Position numbers and translations under genes: made by a program. Under the pieces are notes generated by a model. That model was not told the origin of the DNA. It did no database searches and worked only from the letters and a program-made list of their open reading frames with translations. Below are positions 24,955 to 36,401 of a DNA stretch of 64,000 nucleotides, one piece after another; within the stretch, counting starts at the first letter, position 1; each line of letters starts with the position of its first letter. Origin of the DNA: Chelativorans sp. AA-79 (GTDB taxonomy: Bacteria > Pseudomonadota > Alphaproteobacteria > Rhizobiales > Rhizobiaceae); assembly GCF_029457495.1 (NCBI RefSeq), contig NZ_CP120361.1, positions 1,566,001-1,630,000 on the forward strand, written 5' to 3'.

Positions 24955-26391
24955 ATGGCCATCGCCAGCGACGCAACCGAGCCGCGGAGGCTCCCCTTTC
25001 CATCGGCCTTCACCATTCTGTTCGGACTTATCATCCTCGTTGCCGCGCTCACTTGGGTCATTCCGGCCGGGCAGTATGAGCGCACCTTCAACACCGCGCT
25101 CGATAGGGAGGTGCCGGTCGCCGGCACCTATCAGACGACGGACCCCAACCCGCAGGGCGTTTTCGACGTGATCATGGCGCCGATCGCCGGACTCTACGAT
25201 CCGGCGAGCGGCACGGCCAATGCCATCGACGTGGCTCTGTTCGTGCTGGTCATCGGCGGCTTCATCGGCGTGGTCGCCTCGACCGGCGCCGTCAATGCCG
25301 GCGTGGGCGGTGCGATGACGGCGCTGCGCGGCCGGGAGAAGTGGATGATCCCGGTCCTCATGGGCCTCTTCGCCTTCGGCGGCACGACCTACGGCATGGC
25401 CGAAGAGACGCTGGCCTTCTACATGCTCCTGATCCCGGTCATGATCGCAGCGCGCTACGATGCGGTCACCGCGGTGGCGGTGATCCTGCTCGGCGCGGGC
25501 GTCGGTGTGCTTGGCTCGACGGTGAATGCTTTCGCCACGGTGATCGCGTCGGATGCCGCCGGTATCCCCTTCACACAGGGTATCGTGCTGCGCTTCGTCA
25601 TCCTCGGCCTCTCATGGCTCGCCTGCGTCGTCTACGTGATGCGCTACGCCGAACGCGTGCGGCTCGATCCCACCAAGTCGCTTGTGTACGATCGCAAAGC
25701 CGACAACGAGAAGCACTTCCTCGCCGGCCACGAGAACGACGCCGCACTCGACTTCACCGGCCTGCACAAGATCGTACTGACGCTCTTTGGTCTGACCTTC
25801 GTGGTGATGATCTGGGGCGTGCTCTATGGCGGCTGGTGGATGGGCGAGATGACCGGCCTGTTCCTCGCCTCCGCTCTTCTCATCGGCATTATCGCACGGA
25901 CCGGCGAGCAGAAATTCGTCGATGCGTTCCTGAACGGCGCGCGCGATCTCCTGGGTGTTGCCCTCATCATCGGGCTCGCTCGCGGCATCGTCGTCATCAT
26001 GGATGCGGGCAAGATCACCGACACCATCCTGCATTGGGCCGAGGTCTCGGTCTCCGGCCTGTCGGCGGTGGTGTTCGTCAACGTTATTTACTGGATCGAG
26101 GTGCTTCTGTCCTTCTTCGTGCCCTCGTCCTCCGGTCTCGCCGTGCTCAGTATGCCGATCATGGCGCCGGTCGCCGATTTCGTCGGCACGGGACGCGATC
26201 TGGTGGTCACCGCCTATCAATCGGCCAACGGCCTCGTGAACCTCGTCAACCCGACCTTCGCCGTGGTGATGGGCGCGCTCGCCATCGGCCGGGTGCCCTA
26301 TGAGCGCTGGCTCGCCTTCATGTGGCCTCTGCTCCTCATCCTGTCGGCGATCATCATGATCTGCCTCAGCGTCGCAACCGTTCTCGCCTGA
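24955..26391 (+). CDS. YfcC-family antiporter, probable arginine/ornithine exchange
   Basis: The 478-residue protein has 12-13 membrane segments and the YfcC/DcuC-type pattern ([39 protein letters not shown]). It is not of the classical ArcD amino-acid-permease type. It leads the arcA-arcB-arcC genes with a 10-base gap, so arginine-ornithine exchange is the natural role. The exchange role rests on context. Start ATG has AGGAG upstream. Confidence 0.87.
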   Translation: MAIASDATEPRRLPFPSAFTILFGLIILVAALTWVIPAGQYERTFNTALDREVPVAGTYQTTDPNPQGVFDVIMAPIAGLYDPASGTANAIDVALFVLVIGGFIGVVASTGAVNAGVGGAMTALRGREKWMIPVLMGLFAFGGTTYGMAEETLAFYMLLIPVMIAARYDAVTAVAVILLGAGVGVLGSTVNAFATVIASDAAGIPFTQGIVLRFVILGLSWLACVVYVMRYAERVRLDPTKSLVYDRKADNEKHFLAGHENDAALDFTGLHKIVLTLFGLTFVVMIWGVLYGGWWMGEMTGLFLASALLIGIIARTGEQKFVDAFLNGARDLLGVALIIGLARGIVVIMDAGKITDTILHWAEVSVSGLSAVVFVNVIYWIEVLLSFFVPSSSGLAVLSMPIMAPVADFVGTGRDLVVTAYQSANGLVNLVNPTFAVVMGALAIGRVPYERWLAFMWPLLLILSAIIMICLSVATVLA

Positions 26392-26401
26392 GGAGACCGA
26401 C

Positions 26402-27628
26402 ATGTCCCTTGTCTACGGAGTGCACTCGGAAGTGGGCAAGCTGCGCCGCGTCATGGTGCATAGGCCCGGGACGGCGCTGGCGCGCCTGACGCCATCCAAC
26501 TGCCACGAACTCCTGTTCGACGACGTACTGTGGGTGAAGCAGGCCCGCGTCGAGCACATGACCTTCGTCGATGCCATGCGCTACCGCGGCGTGGAGGTGG
26601 TGTTCCTGCGCGAAATGCTGACGGAGACCATGCGCATCCCGGAGGCCCGGCGCTGGCTGGTCGACCGGCGCGTCAACGACAATACGGTCGGCGTCGGCCT
26701 TGCCGACGATCTGCATGCTCACCTGATGGAGATCGATGCCGATGCGCTGTCGAGTATCCTCGTCGGCGGGTTGAGCAAGGCCGAGCTGCCGGTGAAGACC
26801 AACAGTGTCGTTGCCTCAGTTCTGACGCCGGAGGATTTCATCCTGCCGCCGCTGCCCAATCACATCTTCACCCGCGACACGACTTGCTGGATCTATGAGG
26901 GCGTGACGCTCAATCCCATGCGGTGGAACGCGCGGCAGCTCGAGACGGTGAACATCGCCGCGATCTACCGCTTCCATCCGGATTTCCGCGACGCCGGCTT
27001 TCCCGTCTGGTTCGGCAACCCCGACCGCAGCTTCGGCGCCGCCACGGCGGAAGGCGGCGACGTGATGCCCATCGGCAACCGCGCGGTTCTGGTCGGCATG
27101 GGCGAGCGCACCACAGCGCATGCGGTGGGGCAGATCGCGCGCTCGCTCTTCGCCCACGGAGCCGCCGAGCGTGTCATCGCCTGCAAGCTCCCCAGGGAGC
27201 GGGCGAGCATGCATCTGGACACGGTTTTCACTTTCTGCGATCGCGACCTCGTCACCGTCTTTGCCGAAGTGGTGAACGGTATCGAGGCCTATTCCCTCCG
27301 CCCCGGCGAAAAGCCGGGCACGGTGGACGCACGTGTCGAGGAACAGCCACTGACCGAGGTGGTGGCCGGCGCACTCGGCCTTCAGAAGTTGCGCGTCGTG
27401 GAGACGGGTGGTGATGCCTACGTCCAGGAGCGCGAGCAGTGGGATGACGGCAACAATGTCGTCGCGCTCGAGCCCGGCGTCGTCGTCGGCTACGACCGCA
27501 ACACCTACACCAACACGCTTTTGAGAAAGGCCGGTGTCGAGGTCATCACCGTCCCCGGCGCCGAGCTCGGACGCGGCCGCGGTGGCGGACATTGCATGAC
27601 CTGCCCGCTCATCCGCGATCCCGCCTGA
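26402..27628 (+). CDS. arcA: Arginine deiminase
   Basis: The 408-residue protein shows the deiminase motifs, [10 protein letters not shown], and the C-terminal catalytic block [11 protein letters not shown] with the nucleophilic Cys. It converts arginine to citrulline and ammonia, the first step of the arginine deiminase pathway. Start follows GAGGAGACCGAC. Confidence 0.97.
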   Translation: MSLVYGVHSEVGKLRRVMVHRPGTALARLTPSNCHELLFDDVLWVKQARVEHMTFVDAMRYRGVEVVFLREMLTETMRIPEARRWLVDRRVNDNTVGVGLADDLHAHLMEIDADALSSILVGGLSKAELPVKTNSVVASVLTPEDFILPPLPNHIFTRDTTCWIYEGVTLNPMRWNARQLETVNIAAIYRFHPDFRDAGFPVWFGNPDRSFGAATAEGGDVMPIGNRAVLVGMGERTTAHAVGQIARSLFAHGAAERVIACKLPRERASMHLDTVFTFCDRDLVTVFAEVVNGIEAYSLRPGEKPGTVDARVEEQPLTEVVAGALGLQKLRVVETGGDAYVQEREQWDDGNNVVALEPGVVVGYDRNTYTNTLLRKAGVEVITVPGAELGRGRGGGHCMTCPLIRDPA

Positions 27629-27651
27629 TCCCAACCCCAAAGGCCAAGACC

Positions 27652-28653
27652 ATGCCCGTCAATCTCCACGGACGCAGCTTCCTGACGCTGCTCGACTTCA
27701 CGCCGGACGAGATCCGGTTCCTGCTCAAGCTCTCCGCCTCGCTGAAGCAGGCCAAATATGGCGCCTATGAACAGCAGCGCCTCAAGGGCAAGAACATCGC
27801 CCTCATCTTCGAGAAGGATTCGACCCGCACCCGAACCGGCTTCGAGGTGGCCGCCTACGATCAGGGCGCGCATGTCACCTATCTCGGGCCCACGGGAACC
27901 CAGATCGGCCACAAGGAATCGATGAAGGATACGGCGCGTGTGCTCGGCCGTCTTTACGACGCGATCGAGTATCGCGGCTTCGGGCAGGATCTTGCCGAAG
28001 AGCTTGCCCGCCATGCCGGCGTGCCGGTCTATAACGGCCTGACCGACGCGTTCCATCCGACGCAGATTCTGGCCGATTTCCTGACCATGCGCGAATACAC
28101 GCGCAAGCACCTGTCGGCCGTGTCCTTCGCCTTCCTGGGCGATGCCGGGAACAATATGGGCAACTCGCTCATGGTCGGCGCGGCGCTCATCGGCATGGAT
28201 ATGCGGCTTTGCGGACCCGAACAATATTGGCCCGATCAGCGGCTGGTCGACCAATGCCGTGAGATCGCGGCGCGCACTGGCGCCAGGATCACGCTCACCG
28301 AGGACATCGAGCAGGCCGTGATGGGCTGCGATTATGTCTACACGGATGTCTGGGTTTCCATGGGCGAGCTGCAATCGGTCTGGGCCGAGCGCATCGAACG
28401 GCTGACGAAATACCGCGTCACCTCCGAGGTCATGCAGGCGACGGGCAATCCGCATGCGAAATTCATGCACTGCCTGCCGGCGTTTCACAATCGAGAGACC
28501 AAAATGGGCGAGAAGATCTTCCAAGAGTTCGGCATCGACTGCATGGAGGTGACGGAGGAGGTGTTCGAATCCCCCGCATCGGTCGTTTTCGAGCAGGCGG
28601 AAAACCGCATGCACACGATCAAGGCAGTCCTCATCGCGACGATCGGCGGGTAA
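27652..28653 (+). CDS. arcB: Catabolic ornithine carbamoyltransferase
   Basis: The 333-residue protein contains [12 protein letters not shown] (carbamoyl-phosphate site) and HCLPAFHN (ornithine-site motif). It phosphorolyses citrulline to ornithine and carbamoyl phosphate. It starts at ATG 27652, 23 bases after arcA. Confidence 0.96.
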   Translation: MPVNLHGRSFLTLLDFTPDEIRFLLKLSASLKQAKYGAYEQQRLKGKNIALIFEKDSTRTRTGFEVAAYDQGAHVTYLGPTGTQIGHKESMKDTARVLGRLYDAIEYRGFGQDLAEELARHAGVPVYNGLTDAFHPTQILADFLTMREYTRKHLSAVSFAFLGDAGNNMGNSLMVGAALIGMDMRLCGPEQYWPDQRLVDQCREIAARTGARITLTEDIEQAVMGCDYVYTDVWVSMGELQSVWAERIERLTKYRVTSEVMQATGNPHAKFMHCLPAFHNRETKMGEKIFQEFGIDCMEVTEEVFESPASVVFEQAENRMHTIKAVLIATIGG

Positions 28654-28654
28654 G

Positions 28655-29560
28655 ATGCTGGTCGTCATCGCCCTTGGCGGCAACGCGCTGCTTAAGCGCG
28701 GAGAGCCGCCGACGGCCGGGAACCAACGCGCCAATGTGAAGCGCGCGGCGGCGGCCATAGCGGAGGTCGTGCGGGCCGGCCATCGCGTCGTGGTCTGCCA
28801 CGGCAACGGGCCGCAGGTGGGTCTCCTTGCGCTGCAATCGGCCGCCTACAAGCCCGACGAAGCCTATCCGCTCGACGTGCTGGGTGCGGAGACTGAAGGC
28901 ATGATCGGTTATCTCGTCGAACAGGAGCTTGAAAACGCGCTTCCCCAGGGCCCCCGCGTCGCGACCCTTCTGACGCAGGTCGAGGTCGATCCGGCCGATC
29001 CCGCCTTTCGGCACCCGACCAAACCGGTCGGCCCCGTCTATGAAAGGGAGGAAGCAGAGCGCTTGTCGAAATCACGCGGCTGGGCGGTTGCGCCGGACGG
29101 GGACAAGTATCGCCGTGTCGTGGCCTCGCCTCTGCCGAAGCACATCCCCGATGTGTCGGTGATTAAGTTGCTGCTTGAGCAGAATGTGATCGTCGTTTGC
29201 GCCGGCGGCGGAGGCATTCCGGTCGTCCGCCGTCCCGACGGTGGCCTGATGGGGGTGGAAGCGGTGATCGACAAGGACCGGTCGGCGAAACTCCTGGCGC
29301 AAGACCTGGGCGCCGACGCACTGCTTATGCTGACCGATGTCGACGCTGTCTATCGGAACTGGGGTCAACCAGACCAAACAGCAATCCGCAAAGCCGTACC
29401 AGGCGAGCTCGATCCGGGAGACTTCCCGGCCGGCTCGATGCGGCCGAAGGTCGAAGCAGCGAGTGCCTTTGTCAGGGCGACCGGTGGCATCGCCGGCATT
29501 GGTGCGCTCGAGGATGCGCTCGCCATTCTGGAACGCCATGCGGGCACGCTGATCGCCTGA
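28655..29560 (+). CDS. arcC: Carbamate kinase
   Basis: The 301-residue amino-acid-kinase-fold protein begins [16 protein letters not shown] and has the [11 protein letters not shown] loop. It makes ATP from carbamoyl phosphate and completes the arginine deiminase pathway. It starts two bases after the arcB stop, so translation is coupled. A terminator follows at 29594. Confidence 0.96.
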   Translation: MLVVIALGGNALLKRGEPPTAGNQRANVKRAAAAIAEVVRAGHRVVVCHGNGPQVGLLALQSAAYKPDEAYPLDVLGAETEGMIGYLVEQELENALPQGPRVATLLTQVEVDPADPAFRHPTKPVGPVYEREEAERLSKSRGWAVAPDGDKYRRVVASPLPKHIPDVSVIKLLLEQNVIVVCAGGGGIPVVRRPDGGLMGVEAVIDKDRSAKLLAQDLGADALLMLTDVDAVYRNWGQPDQTAIRKAVPGELDPGDFPAGSMRPKVEAASAFVRATGGIAGIGALEDALAILERHAGTLIA

Positions 29561-29593
29561 CAAGTCGGCTGCCCTGGAAAGCCGATGGCATGG

Positions 29594-29614
29594 CGGGCGC
29601 CCAGGAGGCGCCCG
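29594..29614. terminator. Hairpin between arcC and the convergent Usp gene
   Basis: CGGGCGCC and GGCGCCCG form an 8-base stem with a 5-base loop (CAGGA). The position between convergent genes fits a shared terminator, although no clear T run follows. Confidence 0.68.
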
Positions 29615-29624
29615 TCGGTCTGCG

Positions 29625-30467
29625 TCAATGCGCCATGAGAAGCGGCACGGGAACGTCGTCCAGCAGCGAACGCGTGACGCCGCCGAGGATCGCCTGTCGG
29701 AAGCGTGAATGGACGAACGCGCCCATGACGAGCATATCGATGGACTCGTCCTCGATGAATTTGCGCAACCTTGCCGAGGCGTCACCGTCGATCGCCGAAA
29801 GTGTCTCCAGGTGCGGTTCGTAAACGCCGTGCTGAAGAAGGTGAGTGGCAAGATCGGCACCCGGCGCCATACGCGAGAGATCCTTTTCTCCCGTGACGGT
29901 GACGACGAAAACGGCTCCCGCCTGCTTGAGGAACGGCAGGGCGTCGGCCACCGCGCGTGCCGAGCGGGCGCTGCCGTCCCAGGCAACGGCAATACGTCGG
30001 GGCTCGGCATTCCCGCCCGTCCGAGGTATGACCAGCACGGGTCGGCCGCTGTCGAACAGAACGTTTTCGATTGCGTCGCGTTGGGCGTTGTCCTCGGGCT
30101 CGGCGGCATCGAGGATGGTGACGTCGTTCACGCGCGCCAGGCGCACCAGTCGGCCGGTTCTGGGCTCAAGCGGCGAGAGCGTGTGCTCGGCGATGCACGA
30201 GACCCCGGCCTTGCCGACGATTTCCGATGCACTGCGTGCGGATCGATGGGTGATCTCCTCGAGACGTCCGATCTCGCTCCTGAGGATGGCGGACGCGGAT
30301 CCGCCGGTGCGTGTGACAGGCACATAGAAGGCGGGGGGCAGGGCGCAGACGGTGAGACAGGCGCCGCGCTTTTTTGCGAGCGCAATGGCGAATTCGAGCG
30401 CCGGGGTTGCCGAGAAATCGTCCTTCGCGGCCACGCCCACAAGAATGCATTTTATGTGTTCAGTCAT
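29625..30467 (-). CDS. Tandem universal stress protein (UspA family)
   Basis: The 280-residue protein has two Usp domains. The first starts KCILVGVAAKDDFS; the C-terminal one keeps MLVMGAFVHSRFRQAILGG. ATG 30467 is preferred over a longer frame that overlaps the cytochrome gene. It follows the cytochrome gene by 26 bases, so both probably come from the box at 30879-30892. Confidence 0.9.
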   Translation of the reverse strand: MTEHIKCILVGVAAKDDFSATPALEFAIALAKKRGACLTVCALPPAFYVPVTRTGGSASAILRSEIGRLEEITHRSARSASEIVGKAGVSCIAEHTLSPLEPRTGRLVRLARVNDVTILDAAEPEDNAQRDAIENVLFDSGRPVLVIPRTGGNAEPRRIAVAWDGSARSARAVADALPFLKQAGAVFVVTVTGEKDLSRMAPGADLATHLLQHGVYEPHLETLSAIDGDASARLRKFIEDESIDMLVMGAFVHSRFRQAILGGVTRSLLDDVPVPLLMAH

Positions 30468-30493
30468 GGTTCTGGTTCCTTGGTTGCCCGCCG

Positions 30494-30823
30494 TCAGTCC
30501 TGAATCGACTCGATGTAGGCGATGATGGCGGCGATCTGGTCCGGATCGGCGATGAACTCCGGCATGTCCGGATGTCCGACATAGATCCCTTCGGCGAAGG
30601 CTTCTTCGAGAGCATCGATCGGGTAGCGCTTCCAAAGCGTGCGGAATGCGGGCGCTTCTGGGTGCATGCTGGCATCATCCCGGCTTACCGCATGACAACG
30701 CGAACAGTTCGCCTCAACGAGGGCCCTGCCGCGTGCAATTTGGGCATCCTCGGCCAATGCAGGCCTTGCAAGACTCGCCAGGAGCAGAGCCGTGGCGGTG
30801 ATCAATCGATACTTCCGTTGCAT
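30494..30823 (-). CDS. Small periplasmic cytochrome c
   Basis: The 109-residue product has a signal peptide (ITATALLLASLARPALA), one heme motif CSRCH at about residue 40, and a probable Met ligand in HPDMPEF. It resembles class I monoheme cytochromes c. It may carry electrons to the cbb3 oxidase or NirK. FNR-like dyad 56 bases upstream; Usp gene 26 bases downstream. Confidence 0.9.
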   Translation of the reverse strand: MQRKYRLITATALLLASLARPALAEDAQIARGRALVEANCSRCHAVSRDDASMHPEAPAFRTLWKRYPIDALEEAFAEGIYVGHPDMPEFIADPDQIAAIIAYIESIQD

Positions 30824-30878
30824 CGCGGAGCATGTCTCTTTGTTCCCGCGTAAATTGGCAGATGAGCGCGACCGCGCC

Positions 30879-30892
30879 TTGACCCGTGTCAA
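30879..30892. promoter_or_regulatory. FNR-like box upstream of the cytochrome c gene
   Basis: TTGACCCGTGTCAA lies 56 bases before the cytochrome c start, in the divergent promoter region shared with phosphoketolase. Confidence 0.65.
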
Positions 30893-30981
30893 ACGGAAAC
30901 AAATTCGCGACCGCCGCGTATTGCCTTCGAGCGGCGGTCGCGGTGCTCGCCTCTCTTCGCGCGTCCTGAACGACGTGGAAG

Positions 30982-30995
30982 TTGACCCTGATCAA
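30982..30995. promoter_or_regulatory. FNR/FixK box upstream of phosphoketolase
   Basis: TTGACCCTGATCAA lies 90 bases before the phosphoketolase start; one half-site is perfect. Confidence 0.72.
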
Positions 30996-31084
30996 CGTCT
31001 TCTCCGGGCGGACGTGGGAGGTTTTCGAAAAGGCCTTTTCATTCCGTGCTTCTGCCCCAGATTTCCGCCTTGAGGAGTATTCAG

Positions 31085-33490
31085 ATGGATATTGCCAAAC
31101 CTAATGGCGAAACAGGGCCGGGGTTGTCGGAACTTGAAGCGATCGACCGCTATTGGAGAGCGGCCAATTACATCTCGGTGGGCCAGATCTATCTCATGGA
31201 CAACCCGCTGCTGCGCGAGCCGCTCAGGCCCGAGCACGTCAAGCCGCGGCTTCTGGGCCACTGGGGAACGACGCCGGGCCTGAACTTCGTCTACGCGCAC
31301 CTGAACCAGGTCATCCGCGCGCGCGACCTGAACGTGATCTATGTCTGCGGCCCGGGCCACGGTGGCCCCGCGATGGTGGCCAACACATATCTCGAAGGGA
31401 CATACAGCGAGATCTATCCGGATGTGTCCCAGGATGAACAAGGGCTGAGAAGACTATTCCGCCAGTTCTCCTTTCCTGGCGGGGTGCCCAGCCATGCTGC
31501 CCCGGAAACACCGGGCTCGATTCACGAGGGCGGAGAACTCGGCTACGCGCTGGCGCACGCCTACGGCGCCGCTTTCGACAACCCCGACCTGCTGGTTGCG
31601 TGCGTGGTCGGCGACGGCGAGGCGGAAACGGGTCCCATCGCCACCGCGTGGCATTCCAACAAGTTCCTCAACCCCGCGCGAGACGGCGCGGTTCTGCCAA
31701 TTCTCCATTTGAATGGCTACAAGATTGCCAACCCCACAGTCCTCGGCCGGATGGAAGACGGAGAACTGCGCTCGCTCTTCACAGGTTACGGATACGAACC
31801 CTTCTTCGTGGAAGGCAGCGAGCCCGCCGAGATGCACAAGCTGATGGCCCGCACGCTCGACACGGCGCTCGACCGCATCTCCGTCATTCAGCGCCAGGCG
31901 CGTGATCCGGGATGGTCTGGAGAGCGCCCGCGCTGGCCGATGATCGTTCTGCGCAGCCCGAAGGGGTGGACCGGACCGAAAGAGGTGGACGGCAAGAAGG
32001 TCGAGGATTTCTGGCGCTCGCACCAGGTGCCGGTCGCCAACGCGCGGGGCGATGAGGCTCACCGGCGCGTGCTGGAAGACTGGATGCTAAGCTATAGGCC
32101 GGAGGAACTGTTCGAGGAGGGCGGGCGGCTACGGCCCGAGCTCGCCGCTCTCGCGCCATCGGGGACGAAGCGCATGGGCGCCAATCCGCATGCGAATGGC
32201 GGGCTTTTGAAGCGCGACCTCATCCTGCCGGACTGGAAGGACCATGCTCTCGACATCCCGCAGCCGGGAGAGGTGAAAGCCGAGGCGACGCGCATGATGG
32301 GCACCTATCTGCGCGACGTGATGAAGCTCAACGTGGACAATTTCAGGCTGATGGGGCCGGACGAGACATCGTCCAACCGGCTCGACGCCGTCTTCGATGT
32401 TACCGATCGTGTCTGGATGGAGAGGATCGAGCCCTACGACGTGCATCTGACGCGCGACGGCCGCGTCATGGAGGTGTTGAGCGAACATCTCTGCCAGGGC
32501 TGGCTGGAGGGCTATCTGCTAACCGGCCGGCATGGGCTCTTCTCCTGCTATGAGGCCTTCATCCACATCGTGGATTCCATGGTCAACCAGCACGCCAAAT
32601 GGGTGAAGGTCTCGCGTGAGCTCGCCTGGCGCGAGCCGATCGCTTCGCTCAACTACCTGCTCACCTCCCATGTCTGGAGGCAGGACCACAACGGCTTCAG
32701 CCATCAGGATCCCGGCTTCGCCGATTTCGTCGCCAACAAGAAGGCGGATACGATCCGCCTCTATTTCCCGCCCGACGCGAACACGCTGCTGTGGGTGACC
32801 GATCACTGCCTCAAAACCTACAACCGCATCAACGTGATCACGGCCGGCAAGCAGCCGTCGCCGCAATGGCTGAGCGCCGATGAGGCCGAGATCCACTGCA
32901 AGGCAGGGGCGGGCATCTGGGAATGGGCGGGCACGGCGGCCGGAGACGAGGAACCGGATGTGGTCATGGCCTGCGCCGGCGACGTGCCGACGCTGGAGAC
33001 GCTTGCTGCCGTGGATATCCTGCGCTCCGCCTTCCCCGACCTGAAGATCCGCGTCGTCAATGTGGTCGACCTGATGACGCTGCAGTCGGCGAGCGAGCAT
33101 CCACATGGCCTTGATGATCAGGTCTTCGACGCCCTGTTCACGACGGACAAACCGGTGATCTTCGCCTATCACGGCTATCCCTATCTCATTCACCGGCTGA
33201 CTTATAAGCGCGCCAACCACGACAACGTGCATGTGCACGGCTTTCGCGAGGAAGGCACGACCACCACGCCCTTCGACATGGTGGTGATGAATTCGCTCGA
33301 CCGGTTCCATCTCGCCATTGCCGCCGCCATCCGCGTGACGCGGTTGGGCGGCAAGGCGGACGAACTGGTCGCACGGCTCAACGAAAAGCTCGCCGAGCAC
33401 GCCGCCTATATCCGCGAGCATGGCGAGGACATGCCTGAAATCCGCGATTGGGGGTGGCCCTACAAGACGGCCGCCGAAGCCGGTGACTGA
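31085..33490 (+). CDS. xfp: Xylulose-5-phosphate/fructose-6-phosphate phosphoketolase
   Basis: The 801-residue protein is a full-length phosphoketolase: [18 protein letters not shown] near residue 75, TPP-binding [11 protein letters not shown] near 165, and the C-terminal [12 protein letters not shown]. It splits xylulose 5-phosphate (and maybe fructose 6-phosphate) into acetyl phosphate and a sugar phosphate. ATG 31085 follows GAGGAGTATTC. The stop overlaps the acetate kinase start by one base (TGATG), so acetyl phosphate goes straight to ATP. Confidence 0.97.
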   Translation: MDIAKPNGETGPGLSELEAIDRYWRAANYISVGQIYLMDNPLLREPLRPEHVKPRLLGHWGTTPGLNFVYAHLNQVIRARDLNVIYVCGPGHGGPAMVANTYLEGTYSEIYPDVSQDEQGLRRLFRQFSFPGGVPSHAAPETPGSIHEGGELGYALAHAYGAAFDNPDLLVACVVGDGEAETGPIATAWHSNKFLNPARDGAVLPILHLNGYKIANPTVLGRMEDGELRSLFTGYGYEPFFVEGSEPAEMHKLMARTLDTALDRISVIQRQARDPGWSGERPRWPMIVLRSPKGWTGPKEVDGKKVEDFWRSHQVPVANARGDEAHRRVLEDWMLSYRPEELFEEGGRLRPELAALAPSGTKRMGANPHANGGLLKRDLILPDWKDHALDIPQPGEVKAEATRMMGTYLRDVMKLNVDNFRLMGPDETSSNRLDAVFDVTDRVWMERIEPYDVHLTRDGRVMEVLSEHLCQGWLEGYLLTGRHGLFSCYEAFIHIVDSMVNQHAKWVKVSRELAWREPIASLNYLLTSHVWRQDHNGFSHQDPGFADFVANKKADTIRLYFPPDANTLLWVTDHCLKTYNRINVITAGKQPSPQWLSADEAEIHCKAGAGIWEWAGTAAGDEEPDVVMACAGDVPTLETLAAVDILRSAFPDLKIRVVNVVDLMTLQSASEHPHGLDDQVFDALFTTDKPVIFAYHGYPYLIHRLTYKRANHDNVHVHGFREEGTTTTPFDMVVMNSLDRFHLAIAAAIRVTRLGGKADELVARLNEKLAEHAAYIREHGEDMPEIRDWGWPYKTAAEAGD

Positions 33491-34662
33491 TGCCGAGTGC
33501 CATCCTCGCCCTCAATGCCGGCTCCTCGAGCCTCAAGTTCGGTCTCTACGAGGCTGGCTCTTCAGGAGTACCGCGCTCCATGGCCCGTGGCGCAGTCGGC
33601 CTTGGCGACGTGCGCAGCCTGACCGCCAAGGGCCCGGATGGGAAAACGCTTCTGGAGAAGGAGTTGCCGGGCAGGGGCCTTGAAGATGCGATCGGCGAAT
33701 TGCTCCGTTGGGCCGACAGTTGGACCGGTCAGGGACTTGTTGCGGCCGGCCACCGCATCGTCCACGGCGGCAGCCGGTTCAGCGAGCCGGTACCGCTGAC
33801 GCCGCAGGTGATCGACGAAGTGGAGAAGCTGACGCCCCTTGCGCCGCTCCATCAGCCGCGCAGCACCGCTCCTATCCGTGCCCTTACTGCCTTGCGACCG
33901 CTTTTGCCGCAGGTCGGCTGCTTTGACACGGCTTTTCACGGAACGATCGAGGCCACGGTCAGGCGCTATGCCCTGCCTCGGCGCTACGAGGCTAAGGGAA
34001 TCCAGAGTTACGGATTTCACGGCCTTTCCTACGAATATATCGCATCTCGCCTGCGGCAGGTGTCTCCGGAGCTCGCGGCAGGACGGGTCATTGTCGCGCA
34101 TCTTGGAAACGGCGCGAGCCTATGCGCCCTGCACGACGGCAACAGCGTCGACACCACCATGGGATTTTCCGCGCTCGACGGCCTGGTGATGGGCACGCGC
34201 TGCGGTGCGATCGATCCGGGCGTGCTCCTTTACCTCCTTCAGGAGGAGGGATTTTCTCACGCGGAGCTTCAGCATGTGCTTTACGAGGAGTCCGGCCTTT
34301 TGGGGGTTTCCGGTATCTCGAGCGACGTGCGGACGCTTTCGGAAAGCCGCGATCCGCGCGCCCGCGAAGCGCTTGAGCTCTTCGCCTTCCGCGCGGCGCG
34401 GGAGGCGGCGGCACTGGCCAGTACGATGGGCGGTCTCGACGGCCTGGTGTTCACCGCAGGAATAGGCGAGCACTCGGCCTCGATCCGCTCGGCCATCTGC
34501 TCACGTCTGACATGGCTCGGCGCAAGGATCGATCCCGGCGCCAACGAAACCCATGCGGAGCGGATCAGCGCTGTTGACAGCCCGGTCGACGTATACGTGA
34601 TCCCGACCGACGAGGAAGTGGTGATCGCACGCCATGTCCTGTCAGCGGTCGAAAAGGCTTAG
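33490..34662 (+). CDS. ackA: Acetate kinase
   Basis: The 390-residue protein has the signatures LNAGSSSLKFGLYE, GHRIVHGG, YGFHGLSYEYIA and TAGIGEHSASIR. It makes ATP from acetyl phosphate. Start overlaps the phosphoketolase stop, giving a two-gene route to substrate-level ATP without glycolysis or oxygen. Confidence 0.97.
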   Translation: MPSAILALNAGSSSLKFGLYEAGSSGVPRSMARGAVGLGDVRSLTAKGPDGKTLLEKELPGRGLEDAIGELLRWADSWTGQGLVAAGHRIVHGGSRFSEPVPLTPQVIDEVEKLTPLAPLHQPRSTAPIRALTALRPLLPQVGCFDTAFHGTIEATVRRYALPRRYEAKGIQSYGFHGLSYEYIASRLRQVSPELAAGRVIVAHLGNGASLCALHDGNSVDTTMGFSALDGLVMGTRCGAIDPGVLLYLLQEEGFSHAELQHVLYEESGLLGVSGISSDVRTLSESRDPRAREALELFAFRAAREAAALASTMGGLDGLVFTAGIGEHSASIRSAICSRLTWLGARIDPGANETHAERISAVDSPVDVYVIPTDEEVVIARHVLSAVEKA

Positions 34663-34715
34663 GCTCGCGGCGGCGCATGCCGGCGACGACCGGTCCCATG
34701 AAGGAACAGAAGGCC

Positions 34716-36401
34716 ATGGACACTCTCCAACAGTTTCTGAGGCACACCAGCATTGCCTACTTTTCCATGGAGATTGCCCTCCGGCCGGAGATGCGGACCT
34801 ATAGCGGGGGCCTCGGCATACTTGCCGGCGACTGCGCCCGGTCATCCGCCGATCTCGACTTGCCGCTCGTTTTCGTCACGCTTGTGTCGCACGAGGGCTA
34901 TTTGCGGCAGGAGATAGGAAGCGCAGGGGAGCAGGTCGACCATCCGGATCCATGGCGCGTGGAAGACTGGGCCACGCAGCTGGATTTTATGGCGGCCGTC
35001 GATATCGAGGGGCGTTCCGTCTGGGTGAGGCCATGGCTCTACGTCGTCTCCTGCCCGCTCGGCGGGCGGATCCCTGTCCTTCTCCTCGATACGAGACTCG
35101 AGCAGAACCGTCCGGAAGATCGAAGCATAACGGACCGTCTCTATGGCGGTGATGCCGCCTACCGTCTCAAGCAGGAAGTCGTGCTTGGGGTCGGCGGTGC
35201 TCGAATTCTCGAAGGACTCGGCTTCGAGATCAGGAAATTTCACCTCAATGAAGGCCATGCCTCGCTGCTTACCCTCCACCTTCTCGCCAAGCAGACCGGA
35301 AGCGATGTGCCGTTGCAGGGGCGACTGGACAAGGTCCGCGAGGCCTGCGTGTTCACAACCCACACGCCGGTCGAAGCCGGCCATGACAGGTTCTCCTATG
35401 ACGAGGTAGCGCGGATCCTGGGGCATGGCGGGCTGGTAGACCCCGACTTGCTCAAGCATCTGGGCGGCGAGGACGAGCTCAACATGACGCTTCTCGCGCT
35501 CAACCTCAGCCGGCATGTCAATGGTGTGGCGGAAGTCCATGCCGAGACGACCCGCCTTATGTTCCCAGGCTACCAGGTGGGCGCGGTCACCAACGGGGTT
35601 CATGTCCCGACATGGGCGCATCGATCGTTCGCGGAACTGTTCCAGGGCATTCTTTCGAGCTGGGCCCATCAGCCGGAGCGGCTGACACGCTGCGAGCAGC
35701 TGCCCGATGAGGCGATCTGGAACGCGCATCAAAGCGCGAAGAGGGATCTCGTCGCCGCGGTGGCGAAGGCGACCGGCCAAATGCTTGACGAGGAGCGGCC
35801 GATCATCGCGTTCGCTCGCCGAATGACCGGGTATAAGCGGCCTCATCTCATCTTCACTGACCTCGATCGGCTTCGCGAAATCAATCGGCGCTATCCCTTC
35901 CAGATCGTCATGGGCGGCAAGGCGCACCCGCAGGATCAGGAAGGCAAGGCGCTGATCGCCGAGATCCATCGCCATATCCGTGAACTGGCGCCGGAGCTCC
36001 CGGCTGCCTTCGTTCCGAATTACGACATGGAGCTGGCCCGGCTCTTTGTGTCGGGGGCGGATGTGTGGCTGAACACGCCGATGCCGCCACTGGAAGCGTC
36101 CGGCACCAGCGGAATGAAGGCAGCGCTCAACGGCGTCCTCAACTTGAGCGTTCTCGACGGTTGGTGGAGTGAAGGATGGGTCGAAGGCGTTACTGGGTGG
36201 GCCATCGGAGAGGGAGGCCGGCCTGCCAAGGAACATGCATCCGCCTGCCTGGAGAAGCTCGAACGGACCGTTCTGCCGCTCTTCTACGAAAACCGCCCGC
36301 GCTGGATCTGGATGATGAAGCAGTCCATCTCGAAGATCGGCTCCTACTTCAACAGCCAGCGCATGATGCGACGCTATGGAAGCGAGGTCTATCTGAGCTG
36401 A
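34716..36401 (+). CDS. Alpha-glucan (glycogen/maltodextrin) phosphorylase, short type
   Basis: This family is the short type of about 560 residues, with YFSMEIALRPEMRTYSGGLG at the N-terminus, FHLNEGHASL, TTHTPVEAGHDRF and the PLP-region ASGTSGMKAALNGVLNLS. It releases glucose 1-phosphate from storage glucan. The start is ambiguous: ATG 34716 has AAGGA at 10-base spacing, and in-frame ATGs at 34698 and 34677 are possible. It follows ackA closely, suggesting that reserve glucan feeds the phosphoketolase route. Its 3' end overlaps the convergent CBS-BON gene by 53 bases. Confidence 0.92.
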   Translation: MDTLQQFLRHTSIAYFSMEIALRPEMRTYSGGLGILAGDCARSSADLDLPLVFVTLVSHEGYLRQEIGSAGEQVDHPDPWRVEDWATQLDFMAAVDIEGRSVWVRPWLYVVSCPLGGRIPVLLLDTRLEQNRPEDRSITDRLYGGDAAYRLKQEVVLGVGGARILEGLGFEIRKFHLNEGHASLLTLHLLAKQTGSDVPLQGRLDKVREACVFTTHTPVEAGHDRFSYDEVARILGHGGLVDPDLLKHLGGEDELNMTLLALNLSRHVNGVAEVHAETTRLMFPGYQVGAVTNGVHVPTWAHRSFAELFQGILSSWAHQPERLTRCEQLPDEAIWNAHQSAKRDLVAAVAKATGQMLDEERPIIAFARRMTGYKRPHLIFTDLDRLREINRRYPFQIVMGGKAHPQDQEGKALIAEIHRHIRELAPELPAAFVPNYDMELARLFVSGADVWLNTPMPPLEASGTSGMKAALNGVLNLSVLDGWWSEGWVEGVTGWAIGEGGRPAKEHASACLEKLERTVLPLFYENRPRWIWMMKQSISKIGSYFNSQRMMRRYGSEVYLS

